Below are positions 9,183 through 18,845 of a DNA stretch of 64,000 nt, piece after piece. The notes below the pieces were generated by a model that was not told where the DNA came from, did no database searches, and saw only the letters and a list, made by a program, of their open reading frames with translations. Positions within the stretch are counted from its first letter, which is position 1. Each line of letters begins with the position of its first letter. Where the stretch lies: positions 1,488,001 to 1,552,000 of the forward strand of contig CBDFMY010000003.1 of the NCBI GenBank assembly GCA_965249835.1. The letters are read 5' to 3'. A program made the translations under genes and the position numbers. This DNA is from JAHRAW01 sp965249835. Its GTDB lineage: Bacteria > Pseudomonadota > Gammaproteobacteria > Arenicellales > Poriferihabitantaceae.

Positions 9183-9638
9183 ATGGACTTGCGCAAAATA
9201 AAAAAACTGATTGAGTTGCTGGAGGAGTCGGCGTTGTCGGAGATGGAGATCACCGAGGGTGAGAACACCATCCGGCTGAGTCGCGCTTCGCCGTGGTCAC
9301 CGCCAACATCAACCTCAGCACCCGCGTCACCTCCGGCCAATCAAGTGGAGGTTGCGCCATCGCCGGCGACGCCTGCGCCGGCGGCCGAGCCGGCCTCGGG
9401 GCAAGTGATTAAATCGCCGCTGGTGGGCACCTTTTATAACTCGCCGTCGCCGAACGACAAACGATATGTTGCGATTGGTTCGGTGGTCAGCGAGGGCGAT
9501 ACGCTGTGCGTTATTGAAGCGATGAAAACCTTCAACCAACTGGAAGCGGAAATCGCTGGCACGGTCACCGTGATTTACAAGAACAACGGCGACCCGGTGG
9601 AATACGGCGAGCCGTTGTTCGTCATTGAACCGCAATGA
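9183..9638 (+). CDS. accB: Biotin carboxyl carrier protein of acetyl-CoA carboxylase
   Basis: AccB carries the biotin that shuttles carboxyl groups between biotin carboxylase (AccC) and carboxyltransferase (AccA/AccD) in the first step of fatty acid synthesis. The 151-residue protein shows an N-terminal AccC-interaction helix (MDLRKIKKLIELLEES), a proline/alanine-rich linker (about residues 40-75), and a C-terminal biotinyl domain with the acceptor lysine in VIEAMKTFNQLEAE. The usual EAMKMM reads EAMKTF here, a common conservative variation. It lies between aroQ and accC with tiny gaps. Confidence 0.97.
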   Translation: MDLRKIKKLIELLEESALSEMEITEGENTIRLSRASPWSPPTSTSAPASPPANQVEVAPSPATPAPAAEPASGQVIKSPLVGTFYNSPSPNDKRYVAIGSVVSEGDTLCVIEAMKTFNQLEAEIAGTVTVIYKNNGDPVEYGEPLFVIEPQ

Positions 9639-9648
9639 CCAAACTGCG

Positions 9649-11004
9649 ATGACCGATTCCATCAAGAAACTGGTGATCGCCAATCGCGGAGAAATCGCCT
9701 TGCGAGTATTGCGCGCCTGTCGGCGGTTGGGGATTCGCACCGTGGCGTTGTATTCGGAAGCCGATGGCGATGCCAAGTATGTGCGGCTGGCGGATGAATC
9801 GGTTTGCATCGGTCCGGCAGCGGCGGCGCACAGTTATCTGAACGGCGCTTCGGTGATTTCCGCGGCCGAGGTGACCGCCGCCAACGCGGTCCATCCGGGC
9901 TACGGATTTTTGTCGGAAAACGCCGACTTCGCCGAGCAAGTGGAGCAAAGCGGTTTCATTTTTGTTGGTCCCAAGCCCGAAACCATCCGCGTGATGGGCG
10001 ACAAAATATCCGCCATCCGGACCATGCGCGCCGCCGGCGTGCCGTGCGTTCCCGGCTCCGATGGCCCGCTGCCCGACGACCCCGGCGAGACGCTTCGCAT
10101 CGCCAAACAAATCGGCTTCCCGTTGATGATCAAAGCCAGCGGCGGCGGTGGCGGCAAGGGCATGCGCGTGGTGCATGAACCTTCGCAACTGCTCGATGCC
10201 TGCGCCATGACTCGAAAGGAAGCGATGGCGGCGTTCGGTAATGGCGTGATTTATCTGGAGCGATTCCTGGAAAAACCACGGCATGTGGAGTTTCAAGTGC
10301 TTGCCGACACCTACGGCAACACCATCCACCTCGGCGACCGCGATTGTTCCATGCAACGACACCACCAGAAGGTCATCGAAGAAGCGCCGGCGCCGGGCAT
10401 CAGCGACGAACAACGGCATGACATCGGCGGGCGGTGTGTTGAGGCGTGTCGCGCCATCGGCTATCGCGGCGCCGGAACCTTCGAGTTTTTATACGAGGAC
10501 GGCGAGTTCTTTTTCATTGAAATGAATACGCGTATTCAAGTGGAACATCCGGTTACCGAAATGATTACCGGTGTTGATTTGGTGCAAGAGCAAATCCGCG
10601 TCGCCGACGGACAGAAATTGCGCTTTGCTCAAGCGGACATTCAACTTCGCGGTCATGCGTTTGAGTGTCGCATCAATGCCGAAGACCCGGACACTTTTAT
10701 GCCGTCGCCGGGACGGATTACCCAGTATCACATGGCCGGCGGTCCCGGCGTGCGCATCGACTCGCATGTGTATAGCAATTATGTTGTGCCGCCGTATTAC
10801 GATTCCATGGTGGCGAAAATCATCACCCACGGAATGCATCGCCGCGAGGCACTGGTGCGGATGAGAGGCGCGTTGCAGGAGATGGTGGTGGAAGGCATCA
10901 AGACCAATCTGGGGTTGCATCGTGAACTGGCAGAAGACGAAGCGTTTGTCCGCGGCGGGCTGGATATTCATTATCTGGAAAAGAAACTCGGAATCAGTCA
11001 GTGA
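9649..11004 (+). CDS. accC: Biotin carboxylase of acetyl-CoA carboxylase
   Basis: AccC is the ATP-grasp subunit that carboxylates biotin on AccB using bicarbonate and ATP. It has 451 residues from the ATG at 9649, the normal size. Signatures include KLVIANRGEIALRVLRACR at the N-terminus, VHPGYGFLSEN, the glycine-rich ATP loop KASGGGGGKGMRVV, the biotin carboxylase motif QRHHQKVIEEAPAP, and FFIEMNTRIQVEHPVTE. An in-frame TTG at 9625 would overlap accB; ATG 9649, 10 bp after the accB stop, begins where homologues do and is preferred. No prmA follows directly; a repeat-bearing spacer does. Confidence 0.97.
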   Translation: MTDSIKKLVIANRGEIALRVLRACRRLGIRTVALYSEADGDAKYVRLADESVCIGPAAAAHSYLNGASVISAAEVTAANAVHPGYGFLSENADFAEQVEQSGFIFVGPKPETIRVMGDKISAIRTMRAAGVPCVPGSDGPLPDDPGETLRIAKQIGFPLMIKASGGGGGKGMRVVHEPSQLLDACAMTRKEAMAAFGNGVIYLERFLEKPRHVEFQVLADTYGNTIHLGDRDCSMQRHHQKVIEEAPAPGISDEQRHDIGGRCVEACRAIGYRGAGTFEFLYEDGEFFFIEMNTRIQVEHPVTEMITGVDLVQEQIRVADGQKLRFAQADIQLRGHAFECRINAEDPDTFMPSPGRITQYHMAGGPGVRIDSHVYSNYVVPPYYDSMVAKIITHGMHRREALVRMRGALQEMVVEGIKTNLGLHRELAEDEAFVRGGLDIHYLEKKLGISQ

Positions 11005-11319
11005 TTGAATTCGCGTTTGAATTCGAGGTTACGTTAGCGGTTGCCGGAACCGACATCGCCATCGCAGTGGGCGGCGCACCGAACGGTCGGTATTAACGGC
11101 GCGTGTCAGAGACGATACGCGCAAATCCAGTTTATCGCCAGGGACGGCGGGTAGTTCGGCGGAGCAGGACGCGAGAGCCGAACAACACGCTTCCCGCCTC
11201 GTCATTCCTGCATAGAATATCCCGGCTTTGCCGCCGATAATGATAGCGGCTAACGCCGCTAACATGGTTAATGCGGTTATATTCCCCACCCCGCCAACCC
11301 AACCCACCAATCCGGCAAA
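11005..11319. other. Intergenic spacer with short palindromes
   Basis: No convincing gene. The stretch holds short hairpin-forming units of the kind seen elsewhere in the window, such as TAGCGGCTAACGCCGCTA near 11247-11264, and a degraded piece of the 'gatacgcgc' unit of repeat family D around 11098-11122. The sequence just upstream of 11320 contains repeated CCCACC/CCAACC tracts and no obvious Shine-Dalgarno sequence. Confidence 0.5.
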
Positions 11320-12045
11320 ATGACCGACACAGCCATCATCGGCGGAACCGGCTTTCGGCAACTCGCCGAATTTGCGGTTGAGCGCACCGAGCGCATCACC
11401 ACGCCCTACGGCGACCCGTCCGCGGCGTTGGTGTTCGGTCGCTTGCGCGAGCGTTCGCTGGTGTTTTTGTCGCGACACGGAGCCGCCCACATCATCCCGC
11501 CACATCGCATCAACTACCGCGCCAACATCCACGCGCTCAAACAAATCGGCATAAAACGAATCATCGCGCTTGCCGCGGTGGGCGGAATTTCCCCGGGCAT
11601 CAACGCCGAATCCATCGTCGTGCCGCATCAAATTATTGATTACACCTGGGGCCGTGCGCATACTTTTTTTGAAGACGGCTCCGAGGGAATCGAATCCATT
11701 GAGTTTTCCAAACCATATGACGAAACCGTGCGCAAAACAATTATCGCGGCGGCGCAATCCGCCGGCGTGGAAACCATTGACCGCGGTGTGTATGCCGTCA
11801 CCCAGGGGCCGCGATTGGAAACCGCCGCAGAAATAGACCGATTGGAACGAGACGGCGCCGATGTGGTCGGTATGACCGCCATGCCCGAAGCCGCGCTGGC
11901 GAAAGAACTCGGTATTGACTACGCCACCTTGGCCATGGTGGTCAATCCCGCCGCCGGTCGAGGGGAGGATATCAGCATGGCGATGATAGCCAAACATCTG
12001 AAGGTTTGCAGTGTGCGGGTGATGAAATTAATCACGCATTTGTGA
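11320..12045 (+). CDS. MTA/S-methyl-5'-thioinosine phosphorylase family protein
   Basis: This 241-residue protein belongs to the PNP/MTAP family, which phosphorolytically splits 5'-methylthioadenosine or 5'-methylthioinosine in the methionine salvage and polyamine by-product pathway. The phosphate and substrate motifs are visible: AIIGGTGF at the N-terminus, SRHGAAHIIPPHRINYRANI (residues 51-70), AAVGGISP, YAVTQGPRLETAAEI, and VVGMTAMPEAALAKELGI. The length and the MTAMPEA segment resemble the Pseudomonas S-methyl-5'-thioinosine phosphorylase more than the longer human-type MTAP, but substrate choice cannot be fixed by eye. It is flanked on both sides by repeat-rich spacers. Confidence 0.88.
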   Translation: MTDTAIIGGTGFRQLAEFAVERTERITTPYGDPSAALVFGRLRERSLVFLSRHGAAHIIPPHRINYRANIHALKQIGIKRIIALAAVGGISPGINAESIVVPHQIIDYTWGRAHTFFEDGSEGIESIEFSKPYDETVRKTIIAAAQSAGVETIDRGVYAVTQGPRLETAAEIDRLERDGADVVGMTAMPEAALAKELGIDYATLAMVVNPAAGRGEDISMAMIAKHLKVCSVRVMKLITHL

Positions 12046-12737
12046 CAAGGGCGAATTGCGCTTGCCTTTTCGTCGCCATGCGGTGTTGCGCATCGTCTCT
12101 CGGTCGCTCACATACTTAATGTATGCTCACTCCCTCGCTCCTCGCGCGCCTTGCCTGACAACGAAAATACTGCGCGCAATGTTTGTTCGTAATTAATGAG
12201 TCCGGGCAATCCAGTTGTTAAACCGTTCGGCGTAGCCGCGAAATGATAGTGGCCAACTATAATAGATTCTCGCTTGTCGGCGAGAATCACGGTCTGGATG
12301 TGGTTTGGATTATGACGGTATTAGTTACTCTCATCGTTTTTTAGTTCTGGGTTCTCGCCTTTGGCGAGAACAACAGACTGGATTCCCGCCTGCCGGCGAG
12401 AATGACGGATTGGGGGGTGATCGTTAATCGAGAAGACAAAGGCGGGTTGAGACGCCAAAAGTAAACGAGAGAAAGGAGTCACGCCCGCGGAGAAGTTTTA
12501 CTATTTACTCTATTCTCCCAATCTCCAGAGCGTGCAGGGACGCACGCTGGCGCGTGGAAACAGGAAGTTTCCCCCGCGCCAAAAGGGGGGTGCGGGGGGC
12601 ATCCCCCCGCAAAGCGCGTTCACGCGCAACCGAACCTTTGCATATCAGCCACAGGTCACTCGGCGGTGTAAGCCGCCGCCGATGCCCTTCGCACACCACT
12701 AGTCATTTGCTTTGATGCCGCGACAAATTAATAAATG
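12046..12737. repeat. Composite interspersed repeats (families C, B, A)
   Basis: No gene is apparent. From left to right: family C (about 12050-12205; contains the palindrome CATACTTAATGTATG and the 'ccttgcctgacaacgaaaat' region), hairpin GATTCTCGC...GCGAGAATC (12265-12290), family B (about 12307-12376; gattatgacggtattagt, ending in the hairpin TTCTCGCCTTTGGCGAGAA), then family A (about 12377-12410; ATTCCCGCCTGCCGGCGAGAAT hairpin). Related copies lie at 19.2-19.6, 26.5-27.1, 40.6-40.9 and 62.8 kb. The last 240 bp (12480-12720) are G/C-tract rich and unlike the other copies. Confidence 0.75.
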
Positions 12738-13571
12738 TTACCCACCCAAACTATTATCCGCTTCCCAAATCCCCAAGATCGCACCAAACATCGGATGGTC
12801 AAAGTAATGCACCTGCCTAAACTTGAGTCGGCGTTTTTCGCTGATGAAGTAATAGCGTTGCGGTTCGGCTTCGGTCTCTTCTTGCCCCTCGTTCACGAGG
12901 GAATCCTCGGTCTGCAACAACTCTATCAACTCCGATAAATCAGAAGCATCTGCCACCTCCGGCATGGGCGCAGTGAGTTGCAAGTGCAGGTCAGCATAAA
13001 TCAGCGAGGTGGTGTAGACCCGCACAAAGCCGGTGGCGACCGGCGGCGTCTCTTCGATGCGCAGGTCGTCGAGTGAATCGTTTGCCAGATCATCCGCAGA
13101 GTCGCTTAGTGATTCGCCGGCAAAATCACTCGAAATATCATCCAATAAAACGTCCATGGAATCGTCCAACGGCTGGTCCCGCGAAATTCCCAGTGGAATC
13201 AACGGCGCGTTTTGATAAAAACTGGTGGGCTGCTGCCAACTGATGGTGTGGAGAATGCGGTTACCGGATTCAATAAGATTCAATCGCACCGTTTCCAGAC
13301 TATAAAGTTGATCGGAGGTTGGATGATTGGATGCTTTGCCGGCGAGTTTTGCCATTTGCTGCAGTTGCCCGGCGACGCGCTCGGAAGAAAAATTCCACTG
13401 CTCTTCGTGTTCAGTCTTTTTGGCAGTCTCTTTGGCAGCATCCGTTGCTGAAGACGCATCAAACGAACGATCAAAAACGATCACTTCAATGGCGTATTCT
13501 TTCGCCACCGCCGAAACGCTCGCCAGCGCAAAACCGACGAGCATCAACCACGCTATGATTTTTTTTGGCAT
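12738..13571 (-). CDS. csiV: CsiV-family periplasmic protein
   Basis: The 277-residue product starts at the ATG at 13571, giving a clear signal peptide (MPKKIIAWLMLVGFALASVS-AVA). Upstream in-frame codons overlap mfd and are rejected. The mature protein has the CsiV hallmarks: YAIEVIVFDR just after the signal, an acidic low-complexity centre (DDSMDVLLDDISSDFAGESL region), and a C-terminal YYFISEKRRLKFRQVHYFDHPMFGAILGI segment. CsiV was described in Vibrio as a periplasmic partner of LpoA involved in tolerance of D-amino acids, linking it to peptidoglycan synthesis. It follows mfd with a 46-bp gap on the same strand, a conserved gammaproteobacterial pairing that supports the call. Confidence 0.85.
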   Translation of the reverse strand: MPKKIIAWLMLVGFALASVSAVAKEYAIEVIVFDRSFDASSATDAAKETAKKTEHEEQWNFSSERVAGQLQQMAKLAGKASNHPTSDQLYSLETVRLNLIESGNRILHTISWQQPTSFYQNAPLIPLGISRDQPLDDSMDVLLDDISSDFAGESLSDSADDLANDSLDDLRIEETPPVATGFVRVYTTSLIYADLHLQLTAPMPEVADASDLSELIELLQTEDSLVNEGQEETEAEPQRYYFISEKRRLKFRQVHYFDHPMFGAILGIWEADNSLGG

Positions 13572-13617
13572 ATCTTTTTCGGTATATTGATGGGAACGAC
13601 CAGTGCCGTGCAGTCTA

Positions 13618-16600
13618 TCACAAACCCGAATCCGGCCGGCTTGCTTCGGTGGTTTCGCTGAGTTGGTCGAGCAATTGTTCGATTTCTTTGATGCGCGCCG
13701 CCGGCTCGGAAAAATCCCCGCGCAATGCCAGCGTGGCGGGCCCGGCGAGCCGATAGCGATGCGGTTCACGTTGCACCATCGACAAAATCACCGAGGGATC
13801 CACCAGCGGGTGGTCGATGAATTCCATAGCACCGCCGTGGTCATCCAGTTCCAGTTTGCGAATGCCCAGTTGTTCGCTTTGCAATCGCATGGCGGTCAAG
13901 CGAAACAGATTTTTTCCGAACTCCGGCAGCAGACCGAAACGGTCAATGGTTTCGATTTGCAGTTCTTCCAGTTGGTGGCGGTCGGCGGCGCCGGCGATTC
14001 GTTTGTATAACATCAGTCGCGCATGCGGGTTGGCGAGATAGTCGGCCGGAAACAACGCCGGGATGTGCAAGTCAACGACCGCGGCGGCGCGTGTCTCGGT
14101 TGCATCGGTAACCGGCATGCGGTTTTCGCGGATGGCGGCCACCGCCGAGTTCAAGTATTCGCTGTATAACGAGAAGCCGACATCGTCGATTAATCCGCTT
14201 TGCGTTTCACCAAGCAATTCCCCGGCGCCGCGGATTTCCAAATCGTGAGATGCCAGGGCAAATCCGGCACCGAGTTCTTCCATTAACTCAAACGCATCCA
14301 GCCGTTTTTTTGCATCATTGCTAATGAAGTTTCGTTCTGGAATCAGCAGATAAGCAAACGCCTGATGATGCGAGCGTCCGACCCGCCCGCGCAGTTGATG
14401 CAGTTGCGCAAGCCCGAAGCGGTCGGCGCGGTGAATGATGATGGTGTTTGCGCTGGGAATATCCAGACCACTTTCGATGATGGTGGAACACACCAGAATA
14501 TTAAATCGCTGATGATAAAAATCTTGCATCACGCGTTCCAATTGTGCTTCACCCATTTGTCCGTGACCGAAATGAATTTCCGCTTCGGGCACAAGTTCGG
14601 CGAGTTCCAAAGTGAATCGTTGCATAGTGCGCACATCGTTGTAAAGAAAATACACCTGGCCGCCGCGCCGGATTTCCCGCAGACATGCTTCACGGATGAG
14701 CCCGCGATTCCATTCGCGGATGAAGGTTTTGATCGATAACCGAAGTGGCGGAGCGGTGGCGATCAACGAGATCGAACGCAGCCCGGCAAGCGTGATGTTC
14801 AGCGTTCTTGGAATGGGCGTGGCGGTCAAAGTCAGCAAGTCCACTTGCGAGCGCAGTTGTTTAATTTTTTCTTTTTGTCGAACGCCGAAGCGATGTTCTT
14901 CGTCAATAATTAAAAGGCCAAGATTTTTAAAACCGACATCGGCTTGCAACAATCGATGCGTGCCGATGACGATGTCCGGGTAGCCTTCCTTCATTCGGGC
15001 GACCAATTCGGTGGATTGTTTTTTGGTCTTGAATCTCGACAGCATTTCCACCGAGATCGACAAGTCGGCAAAGCGGTCGATGAAGGTTTGATAATGTTGT
15101 CGAGCGAGCAGCGTGGTCGGCGTCAGCACCGCCACCTGGCAATTGTTATGCACGGCGACAAACGCGGCGCGCAACGCCACCTCGGTTTTACCGAAACCGA
15201 CATCGCCGCACACCAATCGATCCATTGGTTTCGGCGATTCCAAATCGGTGCGAACTTCGGCGATGGCGCGTTGCTGGTCCGGGGTTTCTTCAAACGCAAA
15301 GCGGCTGACAAAGCCCTGATATTCTTCTTCGGGCACCGCAAAAGCACGACCGCTGCGGGCATTGCGCAAGGCTTCCATTTCCAACAATTCGGTCGCCACA
15401 TCATGGGCTTTTTCGCGCGCTCGTTTTCGTGCCTTTTGCCATTGTTCGCCGCCCAGTCGGTGCAACGGCGCGTGTTCCGGTGCGCCACCGACAAAACGGC
15501 TGATGAGGTTTAAGGAAAGCACCGGCACATATAATTTGTCGCCGTTTTGATAGGCCAAAGTAAGGAATTCGCTTCGCTGGCCGCCGATGTCGAGGAATTG
15601 TAATCCGCAGTAACGGCCGACGCCGTGGTCGATATGCACCACCGGATCGCCCTCGTGCAGTTCCGCCAGCGAGCGAATCACCGCTTCGGGATCTTGCGCT
15701 TTGCCGCCGCGCCGCCGTTGGAAAACTTTTTCGCCATACAGTTGGCTCTCGGCGATGACTTCAATGCCGGTTGCGGGCAGGCACAACCCGCGTTCCAGCG
15801 GATAGACACAAATGCCGAGATTCATTTCAGTGTCGCCAATAAATTCGCTGAAACCGGTGCACGGTTTGGCGGAAAGATTGTGATTGGCTAACACGCCCTC
15901 CATGGCTTCCCGTCGGCCCGCGGTTTCCACCGCCAGCAGGATACGATTTTTTGACTGGGCATTTTTACTTGGCGACAGGCGTTGTAGCAGATGACGATAG
16001 GGCGATTCCTCGCGCGGGTCCACCGGAAACTGCTTGCCGGGTTCGCTCGGTGCCGTCCAATGCGCTTTGGGCGCATGGTTGGAATTGCCCGGATGATGAA
16101 TGATGCGGCGGTTTGCGTGCAGTTGTGATTGCAACGAATCGGGTTTCAGATACAAGGTTTCCGGCGGCAACACCTTGCGTTCGGGATCGTAGTTGGCATT
16201 TTCATAACGGTCGCAGATTTCCGCCCATTGAGTTTTTGCGGTCTGCTCCAATTGCTCCGGCAGCAGCCACAATGCATCGTTGCCGAGATAGTCAAACAAA
16301 GTGCAGGTGTGTTCAAAAAACAACGGCAGGAAAAACTCGGCACCGGCCGGAATGTTTCCGCCGCTGACTTCGTTGTAGATTTTTTGCGCGCGCGGGTCGC
16401 CTTCAAAGTGTCGACGAAATCCCTGCCGAAATTGTTTAATCCCATCTTCGGTCATGGGAAATTCCCGCGCCGGTAACAGTGAAATTTCTTCCACTGGTTG
16501 GTTGGAGCGTTGAGTGTCGGGATCAAAATAACGAATGCTCTCAATTTCATCGTCAAACAAATCCAGCCGGAACGGCGCATCCGCACCCATGGGGAAAATA

Positions 16601-17133
16601 TCCACCAGGCCACCGCGCAGCGCAAACTCGCCCGGCGACATCACCTGATGCACCGCCGCGTAGTTGGCATTGGCGAGTTGTTGACGCAGTTTATTGAGAT
16701 CAATGCGTTGGTTTTTTTGCAAAGAAAAACTGTGTCCCAATACATAATCCACCGGCGGCAATCGTTGCATCAGGTTGGCGCAGGTGGTGAGAATCACGGC
16801 GCGCTCCATGCTCGGCAGGCGGGACAGAATACCAAGCCGCCGCGAAGTGATGTCCTGATGCGGCGAAAAAATGTCGTAGGGCAGACATTCCCAGTTGGGA
16901 AAATCGAACACCGGCGCGTCTTCGGCATCATCGAGAAAAAACCCCAACTCGCTTTCAAGAATCTGAAGTTGGCGCTGGTCTTCCAGCACAATTACCATCA
17001 CGCCGCAATCAATTCGTGTCGCTTCGGACACCGCCAGCACCATTGCCGAGCCATGCAACCGGGTCCAGCCGAGCCCTTGACCGGGGCGCGGAAGCGGCGG
17101 TTTCAACAAGAGATTGCGGGAATATTCAGGCAC
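13618..17133 (-). CDS. mfd: Transcription-repair coupling factor
   Basis: Mfd displaces RNA polymerase stalled at DNA lesions and recruits UvrA. The 1171-residue length is normal. The N-terminal UvrB-homology region lacks helicase motifs as expected (FDFPNWECLPYDIFSPHQDI near residue 75). The polymerase-interaction domain contains GDPVVHIDHGVGRYCGL. The translocase motifs are GDVGFGKTEVALRAAF (Walker A), DEEHRFGVRQKE (DEExH), TATPIPRTL, ESGLDIPSANTII and QLHQLRGRVGRS. The C-terminal TRCF domain is complete. It sits upstream of csiV and is divergent from ispD. Confidence 0.97.
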   Translation of the reverse strand: MPEYSRNLLLKPPLPRPGQGLGWTRLHGSAMVLAVSEATRIDCGVMVIVLEDQRQLQILESELGFFLDDAEDAPVFDFPNWECLPYDIFSPHQDITSRRLGILSRLPSMERAVILTTCANLMQRLPPVDYVLGHSFSLQKNQRIDLNKLRQQLANANYAAVHQVMSPGEFALRGGLVDIFPMGADAPFRLDLFDDEIESIRYFDPDTQRSNQPVEEISLLPAREFPMTEDGIKQFRQGFRRHFEGDPRAQKIYNEVSGGNIPAGAEFFLPLFFEHTCTLFDYLGNDALWLLPEQLEQTAKTQWAEICDRYENANYDPERKVLPPETLYLKPDSLQSQLHANRRIIHHPGNSNHAPKAHWTAPSEPGKQFPVDPREESPYRHLLQRLSPSKNAQSKNRILLAVETAGRREAMEGVLANHNLSAKPCTGFSEFIGDTEMNLGICVYPLERGLCLPATGIEVIAESQLYGEKVFQRRRGGKAQDPEAVIRSLAELHEGDPVVHIDHGVGRYCGLQFLDIGGQRSEFLTLAYQNGDKLYVPVLSLNLISRFVGGAPEHAPLHRLGGEQWQKARKRAREKAHDVATELLEMEALRNARSGRAFAVPEEEYQGFVSRFAFEETPDQQRAIAEVRTDLESPKPMDRLVCGDVGFGKTEVALRAAFVAVHNNCQVAVLTPTTLLARQHYQTFIDRFADLSISVEMLSRFKTKKQSTELVARMKEGYPDIVIGTHRLLQADVGFKNLGLLIIDEEHRFGVRQKEKIKQLRSQVDLLTLTATPIPRTLNITLAGLRSISLIATAPPLRLSIKTFIREWNRGLIREACLREIRRGGQVYFLYNDVRTMQRFTLELAELVPEAEIHFGHGQMGEAQLERVMQDFYHQRFNILVCSTIIESGLDIPSANTIIIHRADRFGLAQLHQLRGRVGRSHHQAFAYLLIPERNFISNDAKKRLDAFELMEELGAGFALASHDLEIRGAGELLGETQSGLIDDVGFSLYSEYLNSAVAAIRENRMPVTDATETRAAAVVDLHIPALFPADYLANPHARLMLYKRIAGAADRHQLEELQIETIDRFGLLPEFGKNLFRLTAMRLQSEQLGIRKLELDDHGGAMEFIDHPLVDPSVILSMVQREPHRYRLAGPATLALRGDFSEPAARIKEIEQLLDQLSETTEASRPDSGL

Positions 17134-17238
17134 AATACCCGATCCATGTGGGGCGATGGGTGGCGGCTCGGATTGTAACCGCCGACCGTTTCAAAACATA
17201 GATGCCGACCAAATAACATTATAGGTAATCAACTAATC

Positions 17239-17979
17239 GTGAGTCAGAAGAATAAAATTTGGGGCATCGTTGCGGCGGCCGGAATCGGCAAGCGTATGAT
17301 GTCGGCGCAGCCGAAGCAGTATCTGCCGTTGCATGGACGGCGGGTTATCGATCATGCGTTGCTGGCGTTGTGTCAAAGTGATTCGGTGGATGGTGTGGTG
17401 GTCGGTATTCGCGAAGGCGATCGCTGGTGGCGTGCGCAACCTTTTGAACACCAGAAGTTGCTGGCGGTCAGTCGCGGTGGCGAAGCGCGCGCGCATACGG
17501 TGTTGAATGCGCTGCAACAGATGCTCGAAAATAATTCCGCTGATGAAGAGGATTGGGCGATGGTGCATGACGGGGTGCGCCCGTGTCTTGCGCACGCGGA
17601 CATTGAACGCCTGGTGGTTGCGGCGCGTTTTCACGCTGCCGGTGCGGTGCTCGTCGCAAAAGTGACCGACACACTGAAGCGGGGAACGCGTGAAGGTGTG
17701 ATTGAAAAAACCATCGGCACGGGTGCTGATGCAATCTATGATGTGCATTGGCGCGCACTGACGCCGCAAATGTTTCGTTGCGGGCAATTGAAAACCGCGT
17801 TGCAACAATCGCTGGAACGGGGCATCCTGCCGAGCGATGAATCCGCGGCCATGGAAATGAGCGGCATCAAACCGGTGGCGGTGGAAGGTCATCCGGCAAA
17901 CATTAAAATTACCGTGCCGGCGGATCTTGAACTGGCATCACTTTATTTGCAGGACAAACAATCGGGCAAAAAACAGTGA
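17239..17979 (+). CDS. ispD: 2-C-methyl-D-erythritol 4-phosphate cytidylyltransferase
   Basis: IspD couples CTP with MEP in the non-mevalonate isoprenoid pathway. The 246-residue protein has the cytidylyltransferase loop IVAAAGIGKRMMSAQPKQYL (residues 9-28), VHDGVRPCL, and the C-terminal PANIKITVPADLELA region. The initiation codon is GTG at 17239; there is no better upstream start. The stop overlaps the ispF start by 4 bp (GTGA), giving coupled translation. Residue AGIGKRM (often AGSGxRM) carries Ile in the glycine-rich loop, a mild deviation. Confidence 0.96.
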   Translation: MSQKNKIWGIVAAAGIGKRMMSAQPKQYLPLHGRRVIDHALLALCQSDSVDGVVVGIREGDRWWRAQPFEHQKLLAVSRGGEARAHTVLNALQQMLENNSADEEDWAMVHDGVRPCLAHADIERLVVAARFHAAGAVLVAKVTDTLKRGTREGVIEKTIGTGADAIYDVHWRALTPQMFRCGQLKTALQQSLERGILPSDESAAMEMSGIKPVAVEGHPANIKITVPADLELASLYLQDKQSGKKQ

Positions 17980-18455
17980 GAATCGGCAACGGCTACGATG
18001 TGCACCAGTTGGTGGAAAACCGCCCGCTGATTATCGGCGGCGTAACCATCGACTGGCACCTGGGGTTGGCCGGTCATTCCGATGGCGATGTTTTATTACA
18101 CGCGCTATGCGATGCCTGTATCGGTGCCGCCGGACTGGGTGACCTGGGCAAACATTTTCCGCCCTCGGATGCGCAATACAAGGACGCGGACAGCCGCACT
18201 TTTGTCCGTCAAGTGCAAAACAAACTCGCCGCCGATAACTGGCGCGTGGTTAATCTCGATTGCATTGTGGTTGCGCAACGACCAAAACTCGCGCCGTATA
18301 TTTCGCAAATGCGGGAGAACATCGCCGGCGACCTTGCGATCGATGCGGGGCAGGTCAATGTCAAAGCCACCACCACCGAGGGCTTGGGTTTTTGCGGACG
18401 CGAGCAGGGCATCGCGGCACATGCGGTGGTGCTTCTGCAACGGCTCGACCGCTGA
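17976..18455 (+). CDS. ispF: 2-C-methyl-D-erythritol 2,4-cyclodiphosphate synthase
   Basis: IspF cyclises CDP-ME 2-phosphate to MEcPP, the step after IspD and IspE. At 159 residues it is the normal trimer-forming size. Zinc ligands and signature residues are visible: GYDVHQL (Asp and His), GHSDGDVLLHALCDA (His), the DLGKHFPPSD segment, and KATTTEGLGFCGREQGIAAHAV. It starts with GTG at 17976 inside the ispD stop. The downstream HIT gene is convergent, so this two-gene operon ends here. Confidence 0.96.
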   Translation: MRIGNGYDVHQLVENRPLIIGGVTIDWHLGLAGHSDGDVLLHALCDACIGAAGLGDLGKHFPPSDAQYKDADSRTFVRQVQNKLAADNWRVVNLDCIVVAQRPKLAPYISQMRENIAGDLAIDAGQVNVKATTTEGLGFCGREQGIAAHAVVLLQRLDR

Positions 18456-18491
18456 CGGCTTGCTCGTGGAAGTAGTCACGCCGGCACCCGC

Positions 18492-18845
18492 TTACTCCGG
18501 CTTGATCATCCCCCCCAGCGGTCGGCCACCAAACAAATGCACATGCAAGTGAAACACTTCCTGGTTGGCATGACGGCCGCAGTTCACCAGCAGACGATAG
18601 CCGTTCTCGGCGATGCCTTCCTGCTGTGCCAGTTGCCGGGCGACCACGAACAAGTGTCCGAGGACGCCTTCATCTTCCGCAGTAACGTCGTTCACCGAGG
18701 GGATGATTTGGTTGGGGATGATCAGGATATGGGTCGGTGCCTGCGGATTGATGTCGCGGAACGCGGTCACGCGCTCGTCCTGAAAAACGATGTCCGCGGG
18801 AATTTCTCCTTTGACGATTTTGCTGAAAAGCGTGTCTTCGGTCAT
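18492..18845 (-). CDS. HIT-family nucleotide hydrolase (HinT-like)
   Basis: This 117-residue protein is a HinT-type purine nucleoside phosphoramidase. The N-terminal motif FSKIVKGEIPADIVFQDE, central INPQAPTHILIIP and the catalytic histidine triad HLHVHLFGGRPLGG are all intact. Such enzymes hydrolyse AMP-linked phosphoramidates; the physiological substrate in bacteria is uncertain. It is convergent with ispF (36 bp between stops). Upstream lies a long repeat-filled spacer. Confidence 0.94.
   Translation of the reverse strand: MTEDTLFSKIVKGEIPADIVFQDERVTAFRDINPQAPTHILIIPNQIIPSVNDVTAEDEGVLGHLFVVARQLAQQEGIAENGYRLLVNCGRHANQEVFHLHVHLFGGRPLGGMIKPE

Noticed and set aside
9622..10419. 265-codon antisense frame opposite accC
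   Set aside because: A shadow of accC; His/Arg-rich product without family resemblance.
12505..12699. Short antisense frame in the G-tract rich spacer
   Set aside because: No ribosome binding site, composition like the surrounding non-coding DNA, no recognisable motif.
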